Assembly: GCA_963748205.1 (NCBI GenBank)
Contig: CAVVIB010000014.1
Span: 35,348 to 99,347 of the forward strand
Length of the DNA: 64,000 nucleotides
Direction of reading: 5' to 3'
DNA from: JAIBJN01 sp963748205
GTDB taxonomy: Bacteria; Actinomycetota; Thermoleophilia; Gaiellales; Gaiellaceae
Shown: positions 34,320 through 42,386 of the stretch, piece after piece
How the letters are laid out: every line of letters begins with the position of its first letter
Numbering within the stretch: the stretch's first letter is position 1
Notes under the pieces: model-generated
Databases searched by the model: none
Seen by the model: the letters and a program-made list of their open reading frames with translations, nothing else
Told to the model about the DNA's origin: nothing
Position numbers and translations under genes: made by a program

Positions 34320-36833
34320 ATGCAAGAAGCGATACACCATCCGACTGTCCAGTCGGAGGCAACGGACGCCTTGACGGCCGCCGCCCTCCGCGCGGAAGCA
34401 TGGTCAGGCGAGTCCTTCCTCCACCCCGGCGAGGACGCCGCAAGCGTCCTTGCGGAAGGCCATGCTCGCAGGCGCGCGCTGGACACCGCCCTGCTCGAGA
34501 TGGAGGCGGGCAGACGCTCCCCGTCCTCCGAGTGGAAGGTGAACTACGCCCTCATGCTCGGCATCGAGCGCGTGCTGACCGACCGGCCGCCGCGGCTCGC
34601 GTCCGGGACGGAGCTTCGCCGCCACCAGATCGACGCGCTGGCGGGAATGCTCGCCGAGCTGATCGCGCGGCACGAGGACGAGGCGGAGAACGGGAACGGC
34701 AACGGGGACACAGCGCAGCTCGAGGAGCGCGTGGAGGACGACGAGGAATTCGAAGAGGAGGCGGTCGCGGAGGACGAGGAGGTCGACGCCGAGGGGGAGG
34801 ACGAGGCGGTCGACGAGCTCACGCCGGGTGACGACCCGGGTGCGGTGAGGCGCTTCCGCTTCCGCCACCCGACGGCCTCCGGGAAGACGATCGCCGCGGG
34901 CGGCTTCGTCGAGGCCGCGAAGACGATGGGCGTCCTCATCCTCACGCACAGGCGCCTGCTCGTGAACCAGTTCACGAGCGACCTGACGACGGAGGGCTAC
35001 GGCGAGCGCCTGCACGAGGCGGTGCTCCGCGACCTCGAGCCGCTGCGGGGGAACCCGATCACGATCCAGACGTACGCGTGGTTCGCGCGGCACGTCGACT
35101 CCCTCTCTCGCAAGGCCTACCAGCTGGTCATCTGCGACGAGGCCCACACGGCGCTCGGGGAAAAGACGAGCGCCGCCATCCGCAGCCTGACCGAGCCGAT
35201 CTACATCGGCATGACGGCGACCGAGCAGCTGATCGCCAAGCAGGTCTCGGACGTCTTCCCCGCCTCGGTCGACGATCTGCCGCTCGGCGACGCAGCGCGC
35301 CGCGGCCTGATCGCGCCGCTGCGCTCCCTCAGGGTGCGGCCCGCGGCGGCGATCTCGTCGGTCCCCATCGTCGGCGGGGACTACGACCAGGAGATCCTGG
35401 CCAAGGTCCTCGACCAGGAGATCTTCAACCAGGCGGCCGCGAGCCTCTACCGCGACCGCTTCGCCGAGACGCCGGGGATCGTCTACGCCGCCGGCGTCGA
35501 GCACGCCTACAACCTCGCGCGCGAGCTCCGCGCGGCCGGCCTCAAGGCCGAGGCCGTGAGCGGGCGGACGCCGCCGGTGAAGCTCGCCGAGACGCTGGCC
35601 GCGTACGAGCGCGGCGAGATCAACGTCCTCGTCAACGCCCAGCTCCTTGCCGAGGGCTGGAACTCGCCCCGCGCGACGGTCTGCATGCACCTGGCGCCGA
35701 CGGCGAGCCGGCGCGTCTACCAGCAGCGGATCGGCCGCGTCATGCGCCTCGCGCCGCGCAAGGAGGCGGGGATCGTCGTGGACTTCGTCGACGACGCGGC
35801 CACGCACAACGACCGCACGATCACGATCCACAGCCTGCTCGACTCGGACTTCTACCGGCCCGGCGCCCGGGTCACGCCGGCTCCGCGCCGCCGCGTGCAG
35901 CGACGGGCGAAACGGAAGCTCTCGCCCGCGCCCTGGCTCGCTCCGGTGACGCCCGACGCGCGCCGCCGCGTCACGGTGATCACGCGCGAGTGGGAGCGCG
36001 TCGACCCCAGCCGCCTCGCCGAGGACGAGCAGCTCCTCTGGGCCCGCATCGCCGGCCGGCAGGTGCGTTTCGAGGAGCGCCAGGCCTTCGCCGAGAAGCT
36101 CGCCCGCGCCAGCCGCGGCTGCCGCGAGGCGTTCCTCATGAGCTGCGCCGCCGAGAACCCGAACCGCCGCCTGCGCCTCTCGGCGCTCGGCGACCGGGTC
36201 TCGGTCAGCGTCGACCGCGCCGACTTCGACGACCTCGTCACCATGGTGACCTCGGCGCCGACCTGGGACAAGGACCGCGTCCAGGGTGTTCGCGTGCTCA
36301 TGCGCGCGATCGGCGAGGGGAAGGTCGAGGCGCCGGAGGACATCATCGCCCGCTGGACCTGGCGCCTCGCCCGCGCCACGCGCAAGATCCAGGACCGCCG
36401 CGCGAGCGCCGACCTGCCGGAGGCGAAGCGCCTCCTCGGCGCGCTCACCAACTCCCGCGGCCACCGCCACGAGGAGAACGCCGCCCGCCTCGTCAACGTC
36501 GCGCTCGAGCAGCCGATCCACGTGGCCGTGGCGCTCCTCGCCTCGGCCGAGGCCTACACGCCGACGGCGCAGCGGCTGATCGACGGTGTCCGCGAGCGGA
36601 TCGGCACGCTCCAGGAGGTCGCCAACGCACTCGCCGACAACCTGCCCGCGCCGAAGCAGCCCTCGAGCAAGTCGCGCCGACGTCGGCGCAAGAAGCGGCG
36701 CAAGGGCGACGACGGGCAGGCCAAGGCCCAGTCGCAAAACGGCAAGCCGAACGACGCCAAGGGCAAGCGGCCGAGGAAGGCCGAGGATGCGCCGCCGCAG
36801 CCGGTCGTTCGAGCCGCCGAGAAGACCGCGTAA
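34320..36833 (+). CDS. SF2 DEAH-box helicase with acidic insert and basic tail (837 aa)
   Basis: DNA/RNA helicase-like ATPase of the COG1061/UvrB-like type. Seen: RHQIDALAGML (residues 101-111, Q-motif region), Walker A RHPTASGKTIAAGG (182-195), CDEAH (272-276), MTAT (298-301), NVLVNAQLLAEGWNSPRATV (434-453) and QRIGRVMR (469-476). Between the HQ motif and Walker A lies an insert of about 55 residues that is almost all Glu and Asp (118-173). After the helicase core there are about 300 residues of unassigned helical sequence and a Lys/Arg tail (KSRRRRRKKRRKGDDGQ). The insert splits two motifs that are normally about 20 residues apart. The target is unknown; restriction or defence partners were not seen nearby. 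Confidence 0.85.
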   Translation: MQEAIHHPTVQSEATDALTAAALRAEAWSGESFLHPGEDAASVLAEGHARRRALDTALLEMEAGRRSPSSEWKVNYALMLGIERVLTDRPPRLASGTELRRHQIDALAGMLAELIARHEDEAENGNGNGDTAQLEERVEDDEEFEEEAVAEDEEVDAEGEDEAVDELTPGDDPGAVRRFRFRHPTASGKTIAAGGFVEAAKTMGVLILTHRRLLVNQFTSDLTTEGYGERLHEAVLRDLEPLRGNPITIQTYAWFARHVDSLSRKAYQLVICDEAHTALGEKTSAAIRSLTEPIYIGMTATEQLIAKQVSDVFPASVDDLPLGDAARRGLIAPLRSLRVRPAAAISSVPIVGGDYDQEILAKVLDQEIFNQAAASLYRDRFAETPGIVYAAGVEHAYNLARELRAAGLKAEAVSGRTPPVKLAETLAAYERGEINVLVNAQLLAEGWNSPRATVCMHLAPTASRRVYQQRIGRVMRLAPRKEAGIVVDFVDDAATHNDRTITIHSLLDSDFYRPGARVTPAPRRRVQRRAKRKLSPAPWLAPVTPDARRRVTVITREWERVDPSRLAEDEQLLWARIAGRQVRFEERQAFAEKLARASRGCREAFLMSCAAENPNRRLRLSALGDRVSVSVDRADFDDLVTMVTSAPTWDKDRVQGVRVLMRAIGEGKVEAPEDIIARWTWRLARATRKIQDRRASADLPEAKRLLGALTNSRGHRHEENAARLVNVALEQPIHVAVALLASAEAYTPTAQRLIDGVRERIGTLQEVANALADNLPAPKQPSSKSRRRRRKKRRKGDDGQAKAQSQNGKPNDAKGKRPRKAEDAPPQPVVRAAEKTA

Positions 36834-36869
36834 GCCTCTGGTAACAGACGCGGAGTAGCATCGAGAGAG

Positions 36870-38507
36870 ATGCTGCTGCTCCTCGGCGTCGCCTTCGTCG
36901 CGGGGATCGTCACCGCCGTCTCGCCCTGCGTCCTGCCCGTGCTCCCCATCGTGCTCGCCGGCGGCGCGACGGGAGGGAAACGGCGCCCGTACGCGATCGT
37001 CGCGGGCCTCGTCGCCAGCTTCACCTTCTTCACGCTGACCGCGGCCGCGCTCCTGTCCGCGCTCGGCCTCCCTGACGACCTCCTGCGGAACCTCGCCATC
37101 GCGGTCGTGGTCGTCGTCGGCGTGTCGCTCCTCTGGGCGCCGCTCGGCGAGCTCCTCTCCCGCCCCTTCCAGCGACTCTCGCGCCGCCATCCGGGCGACG
37201 TCGGCGGCTTCGTGCTCGGAGTCAGCCTCGGGCTGATCTTCACGCCCTGCGCCGGCCCGGTGATCGGCGCGGTCGCCACGGTCGCGGCGACCCGCGACCT
37301 GGGCGTCGAGGCCGTGCTGATCACGCTCGCCTACGGCCTGGGCGCCGGCGTCGTCCTACTCGGGGTCGCGATCGGGGCTCAGCGCGGGATGAACCTCGCG
37401 CCGGTCCGGGCGCACGCGCCGCTCATTCGGCGTGCGCTCGGCGTCGGCGTCCTCGTCGTGGCCGCCCTCATGATCTACGGCGTCGACCGCGACCTCCGGA
37501 CACGCGTCCCCGAGTACACGAAGGCGCTTCAGTCCCTCGAGGAGAGCGCCGCCGCACGGTCGCAGCTGGAGGACCTCGTCGGGACGCCCGGGCTGGCCCG
37601 CGAGGAGCGCCTGGACGACTACGGCAAGGCGCCCGACTTCACGGCGATCGAGGAGTGGATCAACTCACGGCCGCTCACGATGGCCGGATTGCGCGGAAAG
37701 GTCGTGCTCCTCGACTTCTGGACGTACTCGTGCATCAACTGCCTCCGGACGCTCCCGCACATCCGCGCGTGGTACGACGAGTACCGCGACGACGGCCTCG
37801 TGATCGTCGGCGTGCACACGCCGGAGTTCGCATTCGAGCGGGAGGAGGACAACGTCCGCCGCGCCGTCCGCGACCACGGGATCGAGTACCCGGTCGCGCT
37901 CGACAACGAGTACGGCACCTGGCAGGCGTTCCAGAACCGCTACTGGCCGGCGAAGTACTTCGTCGACCGCCGCGGCCGGCTTCGCTACGTCCACTTCGGC
38001 GAGGGCGACTACGAGGAGAGCGAGCGCGTCATCCGCACGCTCCTCGCCGAGGAGACGTCGTCTCCGCTCGTCTCCGACCAGATCGAGGACGAGACGCCGA
38101 GCGGCGAGCAGACGCCCGAGACGTACCTCGGCTACCAGCGGCTCGACCGCTTCGTCGGCTCCCGCGTGGCGCCCGACCAGGAGGCCGAGTACTCGATCCC
38201 GAAGCTCGTCCCCCTCCACGGTGTCGCCTACGGCGGCCGCTGGACCGTCGAGGGCGAGCGGATCGTGGCCGGGGAGAACGCGCGGCTCCGCCTCTCCTTC
38301 CACGGCCGCAACGTCTTCCTCGTCCTCGGCACCGACGGGGACTGGAAGACCGTCGAGGTGACGCTAGACGGGGAGCCCGTGGGCACCGTGCAGGTGACGC
38401 AGGACGACCTCTACACGCTCGCGCGCATCCCGGGCGAGAAGCGCGACCACATCCTCGACCTCGGCTTCACGCCGGGGACCGAGGCCTACGCCTTCACGTT
38501 TGGTTAG
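36870..38507 (+). CDS. dipZ: DipZ: CcdA-type membrane domain fused to a TlpA thioredoxin domain and a C-terminal beta domain (545 aa)
   Basis: Transfers reducing power across the membrane to extracytoplasmic thiols, as in cytochrome c maturation or secreted-protein repair. Residues 1-215: CcdA/DsbD-like helices with Cys pairs in TAVSPCVLPVLPIVLAGG and IFTPCAGPVIGAVA. Residues about 250-395: thioredoxin fold with YSCINCLRTLPHIRAWY (active CxxC) and VIVGVHTPEFAFE. Residues about 405-545: galactose-binding-like beta domain (WTVEGERIVAGENARLRLSF), as in Mycobacterium DipZ. Full length and clean. Convergent with the PAC2 gene; the two stops overlap by 4 nt. Confidence 0.95.
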   Translation: MLLLLGVAFVAGIVTAVSPCVLPVLPIVLAGGATGGKRRPYAIVAGLVASFTFFTLTAAALLSALGLPDDLLRNLAIAVVVVVGVSLLWAPLGELLSRPFQRLSRRHPGDVGGFVLGVSLGLIFTPCAGPVIGAVATVAATRDLGVEAVLITLAYGLGAGVVLLGVAIGAQRGMNLAPVRAHAPLIRRALGVGVLVVAALMIYGVDRDLRTRVPEYTKALQSLEESAAARSQLEDLVGTPGLAREERLDDYGKAPDFTAIEEWINSRPLTMAGLRGKVVLLDFWTYSCINCLRTLPHIRAWYDEYRDDGLVIVGVHTPEFAFEREEDNVRRAVRDHGIEYPVALDNEYGTWQAFQNRYWPAKYFVDRRGRLRYVHFGEGDYEESERVIRTLLAEETSSPLVSDQIEDETPSGEQTPETYLGYQRLDRFVGSRVAPDQEAEYSIPKLVPLHGVAYGGRWTVEGERIVAGENARLRLSFHGRNVFLVLGTDGDWKTVEVTLDGEPVGTVQVTQDDLYTLARIPGEKRDHILDLGFTPGTEAYAFTFG

Positions 38508-39391
38508 GCCTCGTCTTCGCGCTCTTGCCGGGTCCGCTCCTCGTGCTCCTTGAGGAAGCGGGTCAGCTCGGCGGCGAGGGAATCGCCGGACGGCACGTCG
38601 AGCTCCTCGCCGAGCGCGTCTCGCCGGGTCTCGAGCTCGTGCACGTACGCCTCGGTCTCCTCGTCCTGCGCGACCGCTGCGCTCACCTGGAGCTCGTAGG
38701 CGTCCGCCGCGCGCTCCAGGTCGGTGAGATCGATCGACGTCTCGAGGAGCCCTGCCAGCCGCTCGCAGAGCGCGAGCGCGGCCTTCGGGCTCGCGGCGAG
38801 CGAGACGTAGTGCGGCACCGCGGCCCAGAGGCTCGCCGACGGCAGGCCGGCCTCGTGGCAGGCGTCGTGCAGAACGCCGACGATGCCGGTCGGGCCCTCG
38901 TAGCGCGACGAGGTCAGCCCCAGCTCCTGGACGAGGTCGGCGTCGCTCGCGGAGCCCGTGACGGGCGACGGCCGCGTGTGCGGGACGTCGGCGAGCAGCG
39001 CCCCGAGCGTCACGACCAGCTCGACGCCCAGATCCTTCGCCAGCCCGGCGATCTCGCCCGCGAACGTGCGCCAGCGGGTGTTCGGCTCGATGCCGAGCAG
39101 GAGCACGGCGTCGCGCTCCTTCCCCGGGATGGCGGCGTGGTAGAAGACGTTCTCGGGCCAGTCGATGTGCCGCGTGATCCCGTCCTCGAGCCGGACGTGC
39201 GGGCGGACGGCCTGGAAGTCGTAGAACTCCTCCGGGTCGATGTCGGCGAAGCGCTCGGCGCTCCAGCTCTGCGCAAGGAAGCTCGCGGCGAGCGAAGCCC
39301 CCTGCGCGCCGTCGTTCCAGCCACGGAACGCGGCGACGAGAACAGGCGCGCGCAGGGAGGGCCGGGTATCGATGCGGAGATGCCCTGCGAT
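38504..39391 (-). CDS. PAC2 family (proteasome assembly chaperone-like) protein; start codon unclear
   Basis: PAC2-domain protein, common beside proteasome-bearing actinobacteria. Seen: PVLVAAFRGWNDGAQGASLA near the N-terminus, ERDAVLLLGIEPNTRWRTFA, GVELVVTLGALLADVPHTRP, YEGPTGIVGVLHDACHEAGL, LWAAVPHYVSLAASPKAALA, and a C-terminal charged helical tail. The frame is open back to the heme A synthase stop (39401-39403), but there is no ATG, GTG or TTG before the conserved first strand. The likeliest start is ATC at 39391 (or a miscalled ATG); CTG 39355 is another option. GTG 39106 would lose about 95 conserved residues. Confidence 0.85.
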   Translation of the reverse strand: MAGHLRIDTRPSLRAPVLVAAFRGWNDGAQGASLAASFLAQSWSAERFADIDPEEFYDFQAVRPHVRLEDGITRHIDWPENVFYHAAIPGKERDAVLLLGIEPNTRWRTFAGEIAGLAKDLGVELVVTLGALLADVPHTRPSPVTGSASDADLVQELGLTSSRYEGPTGIVGVLHDACHEAGLPSASLWAAVPHYVSLAASPKAALALCERLAGLLETSIDLTDLERAADAYELQVSAAVAQDEETEAYVHELETRRDALGEELDVPSGDSLAAELTRFLKEHEERTRQEREDEA

Positions 39392-39400
39392 CGGACCAGT

Positions 39401-40315
39401 CTACGGCAGCCGGGCGCGCTGCCCGAGCACGATGCGGACCGCGAGCGCCACGACCAGCACCCAGATCGCAGTCGCGACCGTCACGTGGAAAAGCACGAGG
39501 CCCCAGGGCAGTCCTTCCCGCCATTGCACCTCGCCCACCGCCATCTGGACGAGCAGGAGCCCGAGGATGGCGCCGGCCATGCGGAGCTCCACACGCGCAC
39601 GTCTTCGCTCCGCCCAGAGCAGGACGACCAGCGCCAGAAATCCGATCCCGAAGAGCGCCGTGGCCCCGATGTGGATGTGCACGGCCTCGATCAGGTCGCC
39701 GAAGCGCACGATGTCCTCTCCGCCCGAGTGCGGGCCTGCGGCGGTGACGAGCGTGCCGGAGACGACGAGCGCGAGCGCCGCGGGCACGACCGCGAGGGCG
39801 AGCCAAGCGGAGCCGAGCGGCGACTCCGCGGTCGCGCCGCGGGCGAAGTTGCGCGCGCCCTGGACGACCACGACCGCGACGGCGAGGGCGACGAGGGACA
39901 GCAGGAAGTGGCCCATCACGATCAGCGGATGCAGCTCGAAGACGACCGTGATCCCGCCGAGGATCCCCTGGGCGAGCACCGTGAACGGGAGCGCGACCGC
40001 GCTCCAGAAGAGCCAGCGGGGGAGGCCCGGCACGCGGAAGGCGACGCCGGCCGCGATCAGGGTCGTGATCCCGACCGCGAAGCCCATCACCCGGTTGCCG
40101 AACTCGACGTAGGCGTTGTAGTCCTTGGGCGGGAGCAGCGTCTCGCCGCAGCGCGGCCAGTTCTCGCAGCCGAGGCCCGAGCCGGTCAGGCGCACGGTCG
40201 CGCCGGAGACGACGATCAGGAAGAGCGCGGCGAGCGCAACGTAGGCGAACCAGGCGAACGCCGAGGGCGAGACCGTCAGCGAGCGGAGCCGCGCCGTACG
40301 GGCGCCGGCCTCCAT
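39401..40315 (-). CDS. ctaA: heme A synthase, COX15/CtaA family (304 aa)
   Basis: Oxidises heme O to heme A for cytochrome c oxidase. About eight membrane helices; seen GATVRLTGSGLGCENWPRCG (the Gly-rich motif with a Cys pair), VEFGNRVMGFAVG, VFELHPLIVMGHFLLSL (heme-ligand His), IEAVHIHIGATALFG and LFHVTVATAIWVL (further heme His). Its ATG overlaps the selD stop by one base (tgatg). Its stop lies directly before the PAC2 reading frame, which is in the same phase. Confidence 0.93.
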   Translation of the reverse strand: MEAGARTARLRSLTVSPSAFAWFAYVALAALFLIVVSGATVRLTGSGLGCENWPRCGETLLPPKDYNAYVEFGNRVMGFAVGITTLIAAGVAFRVPGLPRWLFWSAVALPFTVLAQGILGGITVVFELHPLIVMGHFLLSLVALAVAVVVVQGARNFARGATAESPLGSAWLALAVVPAALALVVSGTLVTAAGPHSGGEDIVRFGDLIEAVHIHIGATALFGIGFLALVVLLWAERRRARVELRMAGAILGLLLVQMAVGEVQWREGLPWGLVLFHVTVATAIWVLVVALAVRIVLGQRARLP

Positions 40316-41343
40316 CAGGAGACCGCCACCCCGCTCCCTTCCTCGACCCTGCCGACGCGCGCGAGGAAGAGGCCCTCGTCCTGGAACTGCGCCATGAGCA
40401 CCGCAGCCTTGTCGGCGGGCAACGAGACGAGGAGCCCGCCCGCGGTCTGCGGGTCGAAGCCGAGCGCGAGGATCTCGTCCGAGGTCCCGTTCACCTCGAG
40501 CACCCCGGCCGCGAAGTCCCTGTTGCGCGCGTCGCCGCCCGTGCGGACGCCCTCGGCCGCGGCCGCGAGCGCGCCCGGGAGCGCGGGAAAGGCTTCGGCA
40601 TCGAGCACGACCCGCACCCCGCTCCCCTCGGCCATCTCGCGCGCGTGGCCGAAGAGACCGAAGCCCGTCACGTCGGTGACCGCGCTCGGCTCGAAGCCGC
40701 GCAGGGCCTCGGCCGCGCGCCCGTTCAGCTCGGTCATCCGGCCGGTGGCCTCGGAGGCCTCCGCGTCGCCGAGGACGCCCTTGGCGGCGCCGGCGAGCAC
40801 GAGCCCGGTGCCGAGCGGCTTCGTGAGGAAGAGCGCGTCGCCCTGCCGGGCCGCGGTCTTGCGCCAGAGCCCGTCCGGGTGGACGGTGCCGACGACGGCG
40901 AGGCCGTACTTGGGCTCGTCGTCGCGGATCGTGTGCCCGCCAGCGAGGACGGCGCCCGACTCCTGCACCTTGGCCGCGGCCGCGTCGAAGATCGCGCGCA
41001 CGGTCTCGAGCGGCAGCTCCTCCGGGAAGGCCGCGATCGAGAGCGCGAGGAGGGGCTTGCCGCCCATGGCGAAGACGTCGTTGAGGGCGTTCGCAGCGGC
41101 GATCCCGCCGAAGAGCGCCGGGTCGTCGACCATGGGCGGGAAGAAGTCCGTCGTGAAGATGAGCGCCCGCTCGTCGTCGAGCTTGTAGACCGCGGCGTCG
41201 TCCGCGGGCGCCAGCCCGACGAGGAGGTTCTCGGAGGCCGCGGGAGCGAACCCGGCCAGCAGCTCCTCGAGGCGGGCCGCGGAGTACTTCGCAGCGCAGC
41301 CGCCTCCCGCTTCGAGACCGGAGAGCCGGGCTGTAGTCTCCAC
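40315..41343 (-). CDS. selD: selenide, water dikinase (selenophosphate synthetase), Cys type (342 aa)
   Basis: Makes selenophosphate from selenide and ATP for selenocysteine or 2-selenouridine synthesis. GTG 41343. The active site is GGGCAAKYS with Cys16 and Lys19, matching Cys17/Lys20 of E. coli SelD, so the enzyme itself is not a selenoprotein. Also seen: TTDFFPPMVDDPALFGGIAA, MGGKPLLALSIAAFPEEL, VLAGGHTIRDDEPKYGLAV, VTDVTGFGLFGHAREMA and GFDPQTAGGLLVSLP. No selA, selB, selC or ybbB was seen in the window. Divergent from the amidinotransferase-like gene with only 3 nt between start codons. Confidence 0.95.
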   Translation of the reverse strand: METTARLSGLEAGGGCAAKYSAARLEELLAGFAPAASENLLVGLAPADDAAVYKLDDERALIFTTDFFPPMVDDPALFGGIAAANALNDVFAMGGKPLLALSIAAFPEELPLETVRAIFDAAAAKVQESGAVLAGGHTIRDDEPKYGLAVVGTVHPDGLWRKTAARQGDALFLTKPLGTGLVLAGAAKGVLGDAEASEATGRMTELNGRAAEALRGFEPSAVTDVTGFGLFGHAREMAEGSGVRVVLDAEAFPALPGALAAAAEGVRTGGDARNRDFAAGVLEVNGTSDEILALGFDPQTAGGLLVSLPADKAAVLMAQFQDEGLFLARVGRVEEGSGVAVS

Positions 41344-41346
41344 GCG

Positions 41347-42216
41347 ATGGAGGTTACCGCCAGGGAGTATGGGTGTCAGAACATGACCGCCAGCCTGCGC
41401 CGCGTGCTCGTGCGGGCGCCGCAGGCGGCGGATGCGGTGCTCTGGAGGGCCTACGGCTGGCGCGACGAGCCGGACACGGGCGAGGCGGCCGCAGAGCATG
41501 AGGCCTTCCGGGCGCTGCTCGCGGAATCCGGCGCGGAGGTCGTGCTCGCCGAGACGCCGCACGGCCCCGATCCCGACGCGATCTACGTCTACGACCCGGC
41601 GATCGTCGCCGACAACGGCGCGATCCTCTTGCGCCCGGGCAAGGAGGGCCGCCGAGGCGAGCCCGCCGCCATGGGCGCGGACTTCGTCGAGGCGGGCGTC
41701 CCCATCGCGGGGCAGCTCGACGCGCCGGCGCTCGCCGAGGGCGGCGACACGGTGTGGCTCGACGACCGCACGCTCCTCGTGGGGCGCGGCTACCGGACGA
41801 ACGACGCGGGCATCGCCGCCCTGGGCGAGCTGCTGCCCGGCGTCGACGTCGTGGCGTTCGACCTCCCGTACTACCACGGCGCCGGCGAGGTGCTCCACCT
41901 CATGTCGTTCCTCTCGCCGCTCGACATCGACCTCGCGGCCGTCTACCTCCCCCTCATGCCCGTGCGGCTGGTGGAGATCCTCCAGGAGCGCGGGATCCAG
42001 TTCGTCGAGGTGCCGGACGAGGAGTTCGAGACGATGGGCCCGAACGTGCTCGCCCTCGCGCCGCGCGTCGCGCTCGCCCTCGAGGGCAACGACGAGACCC
42101 GGCGCCGCATGGAGGCCGCCGGCGTCGACGTCCGCGTCTACAAGGGCGACCACATCTCCCGCCTGGGCGACGGCGGCCCGACCTGCCTCACGCGCCCGCT
42201 CCTCCGCACGGCCTAG
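41347..42216 (+). CDS. amidinotransferase/arginine deiminase-superfamily hydrolase, DDAH-like (289 aa)
   Basis: Guanidino-group-modifying enzyme of the pentein fold; dimethylarginine dimethylaminohydrolase or a related hydrolase is likeliest. Seen: DPDAIYVYDPAIVADNGAIL (substrate Asp/Asn region), DTVWLDDRTLLVGRGYRTN, the His in GEVLHLMSFLSPLDIDLA and the catalytic Cys in DGGPTCLTRPLL near residue 280. ATG 41347 is 3 nt from the selD start on the opposite strand, so both ribosome sites lie inside the neighbour's coding sequence. Substrate not decided. Confidence 0.82.
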   Translation: MEVTAREYGCQNMTASLRRVLVRAPQAADAVLWRAYGWRDEPDTGEAAAEHEAFRALLAESGAEVVLAETPHGPDPDAIYVYDPAIVADNGAILLRPGKEGRRGEPAAMGADFVEAGVPIAGQLDAPALAEGGDTVWLDDRTLLVGRGYRTNDAGIAALGELLPGVDVVAFDLPYYHGAGEVLHLMSFLSPLDIDLAAVYLPLMPVRLVEILQERGIQFVEVPDEEFETMGPNVLALAPRVALALEGNDETRRRMEAAGVDVRVYKGDHISRLGDGGPTCLTRPLLRTA

Positions 42217-42234
42217 CCCTTTCAGACGTGTCCC

Positions 42235-42370
42235 GGGGTCAGACCCCGGCCGTGTCCGCCGCGGACACCTGTGGGCGCCCGCACCGCCGACGTGCAGGGC
42301 GAATGAGAAGCGCTCCCCAGACATGGCCCGCCGAAAGGGCCACGTCAGGGGTCAGACCCCGGCCGTGGCC
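42235..42370. repeat. paired GGGGTCAGACCCC repeats with an internal hairpin
   Basis: A 20-nt unit, GGGGTCAGACCCCGGCCGTG, occurs at 42235-42254 and again at 42348-42367 in the same orientation. Its core is a 13-nt palindrome. Directly after the first copy lies gtgtccgc-c-gcggacac (42252-42268), overlapping its last three bases. The block fills the gap between two convergent genes. It looks like a REP-type dispersed element and may also act as a bidirectional terminator. Confidence 0.6.
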
Positions 42371-42386
42371 GGCGGGGACGCGTCCG

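Noticed and set aside
40315..41343. Selenocysteine in SelD or nearby in-frame UGA recoding
   Set aside because: The active site is encoded as Cys, and no gene in the window shows conserved sequence continuing in frame across a TGA.
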